Of a stretch of 64,000 nt of DNA, positions 45,387 to 54,800 are shown one piece after another (the stretch's first letter is position 1; every line of letters begins with the position of its first letter). The DNA lies in the NCBI GenBank assembly GCA_045568115.1, contig JBJLBO010000005.1:310001-374000 (forward strand), in the 5' to 3' direction. This stretch comes from MGIIb-O1 sp002457595. Its GTDB lineage: Archaea > Thermoplasmatota > Poseidoniia > Poseidoniales > Thalassarchaeaceae. The notes beneath the pieces were generated by a model. It was not told where the DNA came from, searched no databases, and saw nothing but the letters and a program-made list of their open reading frames with translations. The position numbers and the translations under genes were made by a program.

Positions 45387-46397
45387 ATGGCTAGAATAGG
45401 AGTTCTTGGATTAGGTAACTGGGGGACCGCACTAGCCAAAGTATGGTGCGAGGACGGTCACAACGTCATGGGTTGGACAATAGAACAAGAAGTCTATGAG
45501 GCACTAATGACTGGAAATATCAATCACAAATATCTACCAGGACACGAAATTCCAAATCTAGATGTAACAATGGAATTGTCGGATATCACTGAAACCTGTG
45601 AGATTCTTGTGATCGCTCTACCAAGTGGTGTAATTCTTTCTGTTGTCAATGATTTAATTCCCTTGTTACGACCTTCGCATGTTCTTCTCGATTTAGCCAA
45701 AGGTCTTGCTCCAAAAGAAGAGAGTGAATCCGGAATGATTTCTCCTGAAATTGAATCTCGTCTAGCAAATGCTGGAAAATCTAATCCGGTAATTGTACTA
45801 ACTGGGCCAACTATCGCTCCTGAAGTTGCGAGAGGGGTCGTGACTAGCGCAATAATCGCTTGTCACGACAAATCTGTTGCTACGAGAATTTCGGAGCGCC
45901 TCTCGACAGAAACGCTTGTTCTCTCATCAACAGATGATGTTATTGGAGCTGAACTTTGGGGTGCATACAAGAATACAGTAGCTCTTGCCTGTGGTCTTGT
46001 AGATGGTCTAAGAGATGGAATTGGTGGTGACAATCTGAAGGCCGCCTTGGTTTTGGCAGGATTTAGTGAGGGTATTCGATTACTCGCGGCAATGGGAGCA
46101 GAATCCTCTACAGCATTTGGTCCAGCAGGGATTGGAGATCTATACGTTACAGCAACAAGTCCACGTTCAAGAAATAGAACTCTAGGGGAAAAATTAGGTT
46201 CTGGAAAATCGCTTGAGGCTGCATTAGGTGAAATGCACATGGTTGCAGAAGGAGTTAGAGCAACTAGGATGTTTCTCAAAAGAGCAAGTACGCTTAGTAT
46301 GGAAGTACCATTCCTTAGTTCATTAGGAAAACTACTCGACGGAGAAATTGAGGTTAACAACGCTGTCAGAATGATGGTAGAAGCATATGAAGCTTGA
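45387..46397 (+). CDS. gpsA: NAD(P)-dependent glycerol-3-phosphate dehydrogenase
   Basis: A 336-residue protein. The dinucleotide motif is GLGNWGTALA at the N-terminus. LDLAKGL and VLTGPTIAPEVARG follow, then AYKNTVALACGLVDGLRDG with the catalytic Lys, and ATSPRSRNRTLG for substrate phosphate. This is the bacterial GpsA family making sn-glycerol 3-phosphate from DHAP. Typical archaeal membranes use sn-glycerol 1-phosphate from an unrelated enzyme (EgsA), so this gene bears on lipid chemistry. A GAGGAG purine run precedes the ATG by 4 bases. It stands alone between the tRNA and an exported protein gene. Confidence 0.92.
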   Translation: MARIGVLGLGNWGTALAKVWCEDGHNVMGWTIEQEVYEALMTGNINHKYLPGHEIPNLDVTMELSDITETCEILVIALPSGVILSVVNDLIPLLRPSHVLLDLAKGLAPKEESESGMISPEIESRLANAGKSNPVIVLTGPTIAPEVARGVVTSAIIACHDKSVATRISERLSTETLVLSSTDDVIGAELWGAYKNTVALACGLVDGLRDGIGGDNLKAALVLAGFSEGIRLLAAMGAESSTAFGPAGIGDLYVTATSPRSRNRTLGEKLGSGKSLEAALGEMHMVAEGVRATRMFLKRASTLSMEVPFLSSLGKLLDGEIEVNNAVRMMVEAYEA

Positions 46398-46487
46398 AAA
46401 AAAAGTTAATAAAATTGTTTCAAAATACAAATTTTCTCAATTACATGAAGCCGATATCAATATCGTCCATCATCATCCGCCCATAGC

Positions 46488-48488
46488 ATGGCGCACCGCA
46501 GTGTACTGCAGATAGCCGTTCTTCTAGCCATGTTTGCAATGGTAACTTCATGGGTCCCTATGAGTGCTCCAAGTAAGGAACTCACAGTTGATATTGAAGC
46601 CCGAGAACAATTTGGAGGAGATGGACCTACTCTTGAAGAACAATGCAGTTCGATAACCTTTGAAGACATGTTTGATTATTCAAATGCGATTTTTGAAATT
46701 GAAGTCGCATCTGATTGGAAATCTGCTGATGTTCACGCGGTAGCATGGGTAAATGGCACACTTGCAGATGTTGTCAGAACAAATCTTGATACCTTTGTTG
46801 CAGAAGTATATCCTAGTGGGGATGACGGATGGATGTCCACCGATGAAAGAGAAGGAGTTCGTGCTATTGCCTCAGAGTGTGTTGAGCATACACTAACACG
46901 AATTGGGATGAGAGATGGAGGTCCACACCGAGGTGGTGAAGGAACAGACTGGAAGAATATCTCTTGGACTGAGGATGAAGTTTTGGTCGAAGAATGGAAT
47001 CTTGTTCCTGAAGATCACTCTGAAATTCGCTCTTGTTCAGGATTTGGGAGTAGTAATGACTGTGTTGAGGTCCCAGTAGTCCCTGATTCAAACAGAGACT
47101 GTGACACAAATATAGATGAATCAGTAGGATTAGATGAATGCAGATTAATGCTCTGGCTTAATGCGACCTTGACAATAAATAACATAAATTCACCTGATGA
47201 ATTTACTCTTGTTTTCAATGCATCAAACATGTCTAATGCTATCTACAATTTTCATTTCCCATACACGGAAGGACTTCGTCTCGACATGTGGGATGAATGC
47301 GAAGGACGTAACGTTGAGAGCGATGATGGTAATACAGTAGAGACTCCACAACGAGGAACTTGTTTAGGCGATGGTTCAAGTTCGTATCAATTGGTAGAAG
47401 AATTAGATGGTAGCCTAACCTATATCATTGAACCAAACATGCCTATTTGGCCAATTGGAGAAGATCTTTTTGCCGACTTCACCACTGCACCTATACCAAT
47501 AGACAACCCGCCTGAATGGACGGAATTGGCACCAGAGGATAATTCATGGTTCCCAAAAAGTAGCGGCGGGCAACAAGTAATCGCAGAATGGATAGAAATT
47601 CAGAACTGGTTTTCTGATGAGGCTGCTCTTTCTTCTTTGATTATCGATTGCAGAGGAGATGCTGGACTAAATGTCCAAATTGAAAGTCGAGATTTGTCAA
47701 TGGATGTTCCTCGTGGAGAAGCAGGAGAAATAACATGTGAGGCAACTGATGAAGCAGGACAGTCTTCAGGTAATAGAACTTGGAGCGTGGGAGTACCATT
47801 TCAAATTTCAACAACTTCCACAGAACTTTCAGACCCTCATCCAATTACTATTAGCCCAACTTCGGGTTGGCCAGAATTAAGTGTATTAATTGGATTCAGT
47901 TCCGAATATGGAGAGAAAGACGATTCTTCAGGTCCTTTTTCACTATATGTCTCTGAAATCACTGCCGAGGTTGCGTCTTCAACAATAGTCCCTGGCCCTG
48001 CATATGTTTGGGTAGAAGTTTCTGGAAATGGCGTTTTTAGTATGGAAGAGTTCTATGATTTTGGAATAATCAAAACTGGTTCACCCCCTTCTCTTGTAAT
48101 TAACTCAGAAGGATGGAATGGAAACTCGTGGTCAATGAATGGACAATTCAGTGATCCCGACGGAGAATATGTGACTTTCACCCAATTAATTGATGGCGCC
48201 GCAGCTGGAGAAATAACAGTAAATGGAAACTCATGGGCTACTCCTCAGATTGACTTCTCAGTCTGGTCAGAAGGATCATACACAATAGTGGTAAAGGGAT
48301 GTGATGAATCAAATCTTTGTGATGAAGTTCAACATATTGTAGACAATACTCACCTATTTGACGAAACTAATCCCATCATCGAAGAGCCTGATGACAAGGA
48401 CTCTGGTTTCTCACTTCCTGCAATTGGGCTACCTGGACTGATAATTGCTTTATCTGCCGCACTCATATACTCGGGCCGACGCGACTAG
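46488..48488 (+). CDS. Exported protein with beta domains and C-terminal anchor, function unknown
   Basis: A 666-residue protein with a signal peptide (LQIAVLLAMFAMVTSWVPMSA). Residues about 30-300 contain several Cys and many N-x-S/T sequons. Residues about 340-620 look like repeated Ig/Big-type beta domains with an Asn/Ser-rich surface. The end, FSLPAIGLPGLIIALSAAL...GRRD, is a PGF-CTERM-like tripartite anchor. I recognise no enzyme family. It lies only 3 bases upstream of the Gar1-like gene, yet the two products act on opposite sides of the membrane. Confidence 0.6.
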   Translation: MAHRSVLQIAVLLAMFAMVTSWVPMSAPSKELTVDIEAREQFGGDGPTLEEQCSSITFEDMFDYSNAIFEIEVASDWKSADVHAVAWVNGTLADVVRTNLDTFVAEVYPSGDDGWMSTDEREGVRAIASECVEHTLTRIGMRDGGPHRGGEGTDWKNISWTEDEVLVEEWNLVPEDHSEIRSCSGFGSSNDCVEVPVVPDSNRDCDTNIDESVGLDECRLMLWLNATLTINNINSPDEFTLVFNASNMSNAIYNFHFPYTEGLRLDMWDECEGRNVESDDGNTVETPQRGTCLGDGSSSYQLVEELDGSLTYIIEPNMPIWPIGEDLFADFTTAPIPIDNPPEWTELAPEDNSWFPKSSGGQQVIAEWIEIQNWFSDEAALSSLIIDCRGDAGLNVQIESRDLSMDVPRGEAGEITCEATDEAGQSSGNRTWSVGVPFQISTTSTELSDPHPITISPTSGWPELSVLIGFSSEYGEKDDSSGPFSLYVSEITAEVASSTIVPGPAYVWVEVSGNGVFSMEEFYDFGIIKTGSPPSLVINSEGWNGNSWSMNGQFSDPDGEYVTFTQLIDGAAAGEITVNGNSWATPQIDFSVWSEGSYTIVVKGCDESNLCDEVQHIVDNTHLFDETNPIIEEPDDKDSGFSLPAIGLPGLIIALSAALIYSGRRD

Positions 48489-48491
48489 GTC

Positions 48492-49382
48492 ATGAGCTTC
48501 AGTGGGAACGTAGAGAGTGAGTCTCACGAAGGTGGGCTTCTCGTTGCTTTTGAGGGTCGTGCACCACGACTAGGAGCAACCATTCGAGTAATTGGTGGAA
48601 AGTCCTTAGGTCGTGTAAACACGGTAATAGGTGCGGTAGATAGAGCCTTAATTCACATTCACCCATTAGCTGAAGATGTCAATACATCTAGTGCAATTGG
48701 TTCACCTGTTGAGATTGCACCTCGAGAGAGACGCAGTCGAGACAGGGACCGAGGGCGCTTTGATCGGCGTGACAATCGTCGAGGTAGAGATGGGGGTCGA
48801 GGAAATTACGATAGAAGTGGCAATAGAGACAGGCGCGGACAAGATCGAGGCAGAGATAACAGAGATGGAAACCGTGGAGGTGACTGGACCTGCCCAAAGT
48901 GCAAGAATTCAAACTTTGCTTTTAGAAATCAATGTAATCGCTGTGAAGCTGAGAAACCTAGCGGGGGCAGAGGAAATGACTCAAATCACCAAAGAGGTAG
49001 AGGTGACAGGAATAGAGGAGAACGAAGCGATGGAAATCGCGGTGGAGATTGGACTTGTCCAAAATGCAAGAACTCAAACTTTGCATTCAGAAATAAATGC
49101 AATCGCTGTGAAGCCGAGAAACCTAGTGGAGGCGGGAAAAGCAACAGAGATAGGCAGGATAGAAGAAACAGGCCTCCTAGAAAACAATCACGAGAAGGTG
49201 ATCGAAGAGGCCCTAGAGGCGGAGAACGCAGAGGATTTAGAGATGGAGATTCTAGACAAGGCGGAAACTCAAGAGGTAGGAGTCCAGGTAGTGCAAATAA
49301 ACCTCGAAGAGGTGGTTTCCGTGGGCCAACAGGTGGCGGAAATCGCCGAAACAGACCTGGTCGCAGTAGTGGAAGAAGGTAA
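48492..49382 (+). CDS. Gar1-like protein with RGG regions and two RanBP2-type zinc fingers
   Basis: A 296-residue protein in layers. Residues about 13-78 match the Gar1/OB-like core of H/ACA RNPs (GATIRVIGGKSLGRVNTV, then ALIHIHPL and IGSPVEI). Residues 79-129 are Arg/Gly/Asp-rich. Zinc finger 1 spans 130-156 (GDWTCPKC...NFAFRNQCNRC; Cys134, 137, 148, 151). Residues 157-184 are again RG-rich. Zinc finger 2 spans 185-211 (Cys189, 192, 203, 206) and differs by a single Gln to Lys. Residues 212-296 are a basic RGG-like tail. C-x2-C-x10-C-x2-C with GDW and NF-x2-R is the RNA-binding RanBP2 type, as in FUS/EWS/TAF15 and ZRANB2. Likely role: RNA binding, perhaps in pseudouridylation RNPs. Archaeal Gar1 normally lacks such tails. 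Confidence 0.75.
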   Translation: MSFSGNVESESHEGGLLVAFEGRAPRLGATIRVIGGKSLGRVNTVIGAVDRALIHIHPLAEDVNTSSAIGSPVEIAPRERRSRDRDRGRFDRRDNRRGRDGGRGNYDRSGNRDRRGQDRGRDNRDGNRGGDWTCPKCKNSNFAFRNQCNRCEAEKPSGGRGNDSNHQRGRGDRNRGERSDGNRGGDWTCPKCKNSNFAFRNKCNRCEAEKPSGGGKSNRDRQDRRNRPPRKQSREGDRRGPRGGERRGFRDGDSRQGGNSRGRSPGSANKPRRGGFRGPTGGGNRRNRPGRSSGRR

Positions 49383-49453
49383 TTTCAATTTCTATATTGA
49401 ATAATTAACTGAAGATTAGCCACCCGAGCATTCATCTTAACAACACCTGAGCA

Positions 49454-50512
49454 ATGGTCATGGCGAAGAGCGCGGAGAAGCTTTGGGCTGATGCGCTTGA
49501 ACAAGAAAAAGTTGGTGAACTAGAGGATGCAAAATCTCTAGCACATGAAATAACTAAGATAGATCGAGATCATTCAGATGCTTGGTTCATGATTTCACGA
49601 CTTTCACTGCCTCCTGTCAGACGAGGAAAAACAGAAGAACCAAGCCTTGCACAAGCTGCTACTGCACTTTCTGCATTACGACATGTTGTCAGAATCGATT
49701 CTGAACGTACAGACGCGTGGATATTGGGTGGAGCATTACTTGTCGACCATTTAGGGATGATGGAGGAGTCTCTTGAATGGTGGGAAATGAGGAGAAAAGT
49801 AGTACCAAAGGAGGTTACACCTCTAGTTGAACAGATCGGTGTTCTCATCAGATTAGGAAATTATGAAGAAGCTGGAGAATTATTAGAGACCCTATTCAGT
49901 CCTGAAATGGAGGACCCCGATAATCGTCAATTATTCAGGATGGATTCAGTAAGGAAAATGGTCGCTAATGCGTCAAGTATGGAAAAGGATGAAGTTTTCA
50001 GACCACAGAACCCCAAACACAAGAGATGGGAAATTATTGATCGAATGAAAACAAGGAAACCACTATCTGAAACATTCTTCCTCTTGACTTTTGTAGCACC
50101 AATTGTTTTCTTACTCGGAACTTTCTCTATGACATTACTTGGCAATTCTAAATGGGGATTACTAATTGTTTTCCTAATCATCCTATTCTTGTTTTGGGGT
50201 ATCAGTAGATTATCCTCAGGATTATTACAGAAACTGAATCGGCACTCGATGGATCTTGAAAGAGCCCTAGATGTTGAAGCAAGTTCAGGAAAACTGTGTA
50301 TTCCTGATGAAATAAGAGGAAGTAAACTTTACAATTCAATCTTAGAAAAACGTACAAGAGCCTTTCAGGAGAGAATTGGTAAAATTGTTGAAATTGATGA
50401 AAGAATCAATCAGAAATGGACGCCGAATTTACCAAATTGGAAACAACAAGATTCGGACTGGTGGGTCGAAGATGAGGAAGAATCAGTCGAATTAGATGCC
50501 ATCGAAGATTGA
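49454..50512 (+). CDS. TPR-like membrane protein
   Basis: A 352-residue protein. Residues 1-190 are helical with TPR-like repeats (AKSAEKLWADALEQEKVGELEDAK-type unit, then SEEAGELLE-like units around 120-150). Two adjacent membrane helices follow at about 205-250 (TFFLLTFVAPIVFLLGTF and GLLIVFLIILFLFWGI). The C-terminal 100 residues are cytoplasmic, with a Trp-rich acidic end. It probably scaffolds protein interactions at the membrane. No family name can be given. ATG 49454; a second in-frame ATG follows at 49460. Confidence 0.6.
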   Translation: MVMAKSAEKLWADALEQEKVGELEDAKSLAHEITKIDRDHSDAWFMISRLSLPPVRRGKTEEPSLAQAATALSALRHVVRIDSERTDAWILGGALLVDHLGMMEESLEWWEMRRKVVPKEVTPLVEQIGVLIRLGNYEEAGELLETLFSPEMEDPDNRQLFRMDSVRKMVANASSMEKDEVFRPQNPKHKRWEIIDRMKTRKPLSETFFLLTFVAPIVFLLGTFSMTLLGNSKWGLLIVFLIILFLFWGISRLSSGLLQKLNRHSMDLERALDVEASSGKLCIPDEIRGSKLYNSILEKRTRAFQERIGKIVEIDERINQKWTPNLPNWKQQDSDWWVEDEEESVELDAIED

Positions 50513-50525
50513 GTGATTTCCAATT

Positions 50526-51791
50526 TCAGGTCCCTGCACTATAATCGCTAGCGTATGCGATTTGCTCAGGAGTTAAAGCATCGATACTAACACCCTCTGT
50601 TGCTAATTTCAGAGCCGCCAACTCGCTATCCTGCTCTGATGAAATATCATAAACAATATTTTCATATTGATTTCCTTCAGATGCCAGTCGACAAAGAGAA
50701 AGAAACTGATTTGCAAATGACATGTCCATTACTTCACTAGGATGTCCTTCGGCTGCTGCTAAATTGACTAAACGACCTCTTGCAAGAAGATGGACCGTTC
50801 TACCACCACTCAACTCAAATGCCTCATTATTATCTCTGATCATGTAGTTCTTTGACGCCCTACTCTCAAGATCAGGGATGTTTATTTCACAATCATAATG
50901 ACCAGTGTTTGAGACAATAGCTCCATCCTTCATTGAATCAAAGTGTCTTCCAATTATGACATCCTTCATTCCAGTAGCTGTACAGAAGACATCTCCTATA
51001 TTCGCTGCCTCATCCATCTTCATTACACGAAAACCATCCATTACTGCCTTGAGAGCAGCGACTGAATCAATTTCAGTGACTACAACATTGGCACCCATAC
51101 CACGAGCACGCATCGCGAGACCTCTGCCACAATGACCATATCCCGCTACAACGAATACCTTGCCAGCAAGAAGTACACTAGTTGCTCTAATAATACCATC
51201 AAGAGTAGATTGACCCGTGCCGTGAACATTATCAAAATCCCATTTGGTAGTAGCATCATTAACTGCAATCACAGGATATTGAAGTTCACCAGCCTCACCC
51301 ATTGCTCTCAATCTATGTACTCCTGTTGTGGTTTCTTCGGTACCACCAACAATTCCATCAGCTAAATGAGGATACTCTGAGTGTACACGATAGATTAAAT
51401 CCGCTCCATCATCCAAAGTCAAAGTTGGATTCAGCTCAAGAGTCTTGTCAATTGACCAGTAGAATTCATCATTATTCTGTCCATACCAAGCATGAACACT
51501 GTACCCTTGAATAGCAAGCCAAGCAGCAACATCATCCTGTGTAGAAAGAGGATTGCATCCAGACCAAGAAATCTCAGCCCCTGCAGCAGCGATTGTTTCG
51601 ATTAGAACTGCTGTCTCTTTAGTAACGTGCAAACAGCCCGTTACTCGATGGCCAGCCAGAGGTTGTTCGACTTCAGCCTTGGCTCGCAATGCAGCTAATG
51701 CAGGCATTCGACTACGAGCCCAAGCGACCTTCAAACCTCCTGCATCAGCAAGAGAAAGATCGGCCACAGTGTATCGGTCGGTGCCATCCAT
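50526..51791 (-). CDS. ahcY: S-adenosyl-L-homocysteine hydrolase
   Basis: A 421-residue enzyme that splits S-adenosylhomocysteine into adenosine and homocysteine, relieving product inhibition of methyltransferases. Conserved parts are SRMPALAALRAKAEVEQPLAG, CLHVTKETAVLIETI, GCNPLSTQDDVAAWL, DDGADLIY, EETTTGVHRLRAM, the NAD loop GYGHCGRGLA, SNTGHYDCEIN and GRLVNLAAAEGHPSEVMD. Length matches archaeal and some bacterial forms without the long insertion. It is monocistronic, convergent with the TPR protein gene. Confidence 0.95.
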   Translation of the reverse strand: MDGTDRYTVADLSLADAGGLKVAWARSRMPALAALRAKAEVEQPLAGHRVTGCLHVTKETAVLIETIAAAGAEISWSGCNPLSTQDDVAAWLAIQGYSVHAWYGQNNDEFYWSIDKTLELNPTLTLDDGADLIYRVHSEYPHLADGIVGGTEETTTGVHRLRAMGEAGELQYPVIAVNDATTKWDFDNVHGTGQSTLDGIIRATSVLLAGKVFVVAGYGHCGRGLAMRARGMGANVVVTEIDSVAALKAVMDGFRVMKMDEAANIGDVFCTATGMKDVIIGRHFDSMKDGAIVSNTGHYDCEINIPDLESRASKNYMIRDNNEAFELSGGRTVHLLARGRLVNLAAAEGHPSEVMDMSFANQFLSLCRLASEGNQYENIVYDISSEQDSELAALKLATEGVSIDALTPEQIAYASDYSAGT

Positions 51792-51854
51792 GCAATTATG
51801 CGGTTGTCACCACTTCTTCAAGGTGAGGATTTAGTATCCCCTTGATTAGGTATG

Positions 51855-54800
51855 TCAACTTCCGCCGCCTTTACCTTGTTGGGCATAATAAGAAGCATAG
51901 TACTGCTCAGCATACTGTCTAGCATCTGCTTCGGCATATCCTTGGCCAACCATCTGCTGTACATATGCTTCTACAGGGTCCATCTGTTGAACGCCACCGA
52001 ACTGTTCAACACTATCTTCAACATCGTCTTTACCTCGTGATCTGAAAATCAAAGTAACTGCAACAATTCCTACAATCAGGATTGCCCCCCCTGCAACATA
52101 TACAATAGTCATACCAAATCCACTGGATGATTCACAACCTGGTGCAGATGAATCTAATTCGCAGGGGTCATCTGATCTTGGAAGTAAATATATCTTGAAG
52201 TCATAATCAAGTTGGTATCTCTCACCATCTCCTTCAACAACACGCCAGTATACTGTTGTGTTCTCTCCATTCGTAGTGTATAAATCCGCTATATTCAGAG
52301 TCAATACAAACGATTGACCATCAATAAGAGGAGACATGCCACCTAAATCCGTAGAATTGTACTTGCCAAGAGAGTGTTGATTGGCTTTAATCGTTGGAGA
52401 ACTATCGAATATATTTGGATCCAAGGCCACTTCAATTGTCAAGCCATATTCAGCACCTGAAACAACAGACCCTGAGACAGAAACCAAATCTTGACTTTGA
52501 GAATCTGTAGATTTAGGAGAAGTCAATCGCACATCAGGTGGTGCATCTCCGAAATCCTCACCAACTACTTGAATTTGGATTTCAGCAGTATTGGAAGATT
52601 TCTTTCCAGCTCTATCCAAAACCTGCAATTCAACAATAATTTCATGCGGGTTGTTGTTTCCTATATTAGTCAGATTTCGGAAAACGTAAGACCATATATC
52701 GCCTCCAGCTGCACTAGAAATTTCAAATTCGTGAAGAAGATCTGATGGGATGGCCTCATTAGCAGGATAATCATAGTATATATTATACCTATAATATTCA
52801 ATTCCAGATTGCCCTTGTGGTGCATCTTCATCGAATGATCCTGATGCATCAAACTCCAAACTAATATCACCAGTATCCTTCAATCGAACTTGATAAATTG
52901 GTATATCGCCATCCATTTCAAGAAGAGTAACGTACTCATCAGTAATAGAATTTTGAACCAAAGCAATATTGGCAGTAGGGTAATAATCATCGGCTAAATC
53001 ATCATTGGTTTCTAAAACAATTGATGCAATTCTTGTATGACCTTCTTCATCGTGTAGATATAGCGTCAAGAGCCATTCCGCACCAACAAGACAACCTGTT
53101 TGGGAACCAGAATCACCAACGCAAAATGACCCAGGGGTAGGGATGCTTGGAGTGTCTTGTTGAATATGGCTAATTTCACCATAATCAATAATCTCGCCAT
53201 TCCATCCTGTAACTGAATTATTCACTAAGTTTGGAGTTAGAGTCCAATCCGCTGTTAGGACATCTGCAAGTTCAGGATTATCCGTGATAAAGTTGAATGA
53301 TAAATCTGCATTCGATTTAATGTAAAATCTTTCATATCCAAATCCATTATTAGCTTCGGTAGGTTGCTCATCATTTATCTCTAATGTGAAACCATCCCCT
53401 CTAATTCCGAATGATGATGGATAAGGTGTTACTTGATAGGACAACATGTTAGAAAGCAGAGGCATTGAGGTCCCACCATATGGTTGAGACACAGAAGGAT
53501 TCTCTACATCAATAGTTGTGATTATCATTCCACCTTGCCCTATGCCACATATTGAGAGAAGAGATTGAGAACTTTCGGATTGACTTCTCAATAAAGTATG
53601 GAATGTTCCTTCCGACTGCCTAGCAATCTTGCCTCCACAAATTGTTGGAATCTGCGTATCCTGAGTTTGTGCTGTATTAAGACCAGCTAATGCAACGTAT
53701 GAACCTCCATGTATTCCTGCGAATGTATTCGTATCAACATCTTTCATCAATGGATGGAAGGCATCAATAATAGTCAAATCATCAAATGTCACAGTGTTGT
53801 TGGTGTTACGCATTTTAACATCCAAATCGTGGATAATATTCTCATCATAGGCGGTTCTATATGGACCAAGGTGCATCTGCACAGTACCACCGAAAGTCAT
53901 GTAACTCTCCAGTACATCATTTACTGAAATTCCAGACTCTCGTGTCTCAGAAAGGGATTGGTAATATTCCCCATATTCGACATTGTAATCGGTTTGCCAT
54001 GGAAGTAGAATCTTGTCATAATGACTCATCCAATCGGGAGTTGCATAACGATCCCAATCATCTACAGTATACTGTGTGTAGGTCATCCCCATTGACTCAA
54101 GGTCACTCTTAACTCGCTGGAGACGCTTTTGATCTGTTGGGTTAGACAAAATTGCAACATCAATATTGTCAACAAAATCAATTTCAAAGAAACGGTCGTT
54201 TCCTGAACGATTCCCATCTTCTACCATTGTAGCGAAGAAACTTATGTTGTATCTCGTATCACTTTGCCAACCACCCCAGGGGCTACTCCAATTAGCTTGA
54301 TCTCTTTGATGAGGATCTAAATCGAAAGGACTGTTATCTGCAGTTTCATTGTAGACCATCTGACCAGTCGCCAAATTGACTATCTTCATGGATAGCTCAT
54401 ATTCTCCTCCAATAACTCCATTGAGCAGTGGGACAGAGAAACTATGTTCAGAAGAATCATCGATAGCATAAACACAATTGTATGTAATATCTGAAACACA
54501 ATCTAGAACATCGGGCTGCATTAAGGTGATATCTGCACTAGCAATACTGAATATGATTTGAGTGTGATTATTAGCAGAAGTTATTTCACTCATATTGTAC
54601 CAAGCAGTTCCTGTAATATTAGAGTCTAATATCGTTGTCGCATCTATCCTATAGATTCCTGAACGGAAATTATGTGAAGCCACATTAACAGTAGTTTTCT
54701 CTAACGCATCAAGGCCCGTTACATTGTTCATGTAAGTTCCATCATCCTCAAAAGTAAACTCATCAATACGAATATTATCTATTGCAAAACCTGCTAGTCC

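Noticed and set aside
45863..46360. A 165-codon antisense frame over gpsA
   Set aside because: It is a shadow of the conserved gpsA frame with no recognisable motif.
48676..49404. A 242-codon open frame overlapping the Gar1-like gene in another frame
   Set aside because: It is an artefact of Arg/Gly codon bias read in a shifted frame (rich in Glu, Ile and Val). The other frame has recognisable domains and zinc-finger motifs with mostly silent differences between repeats.
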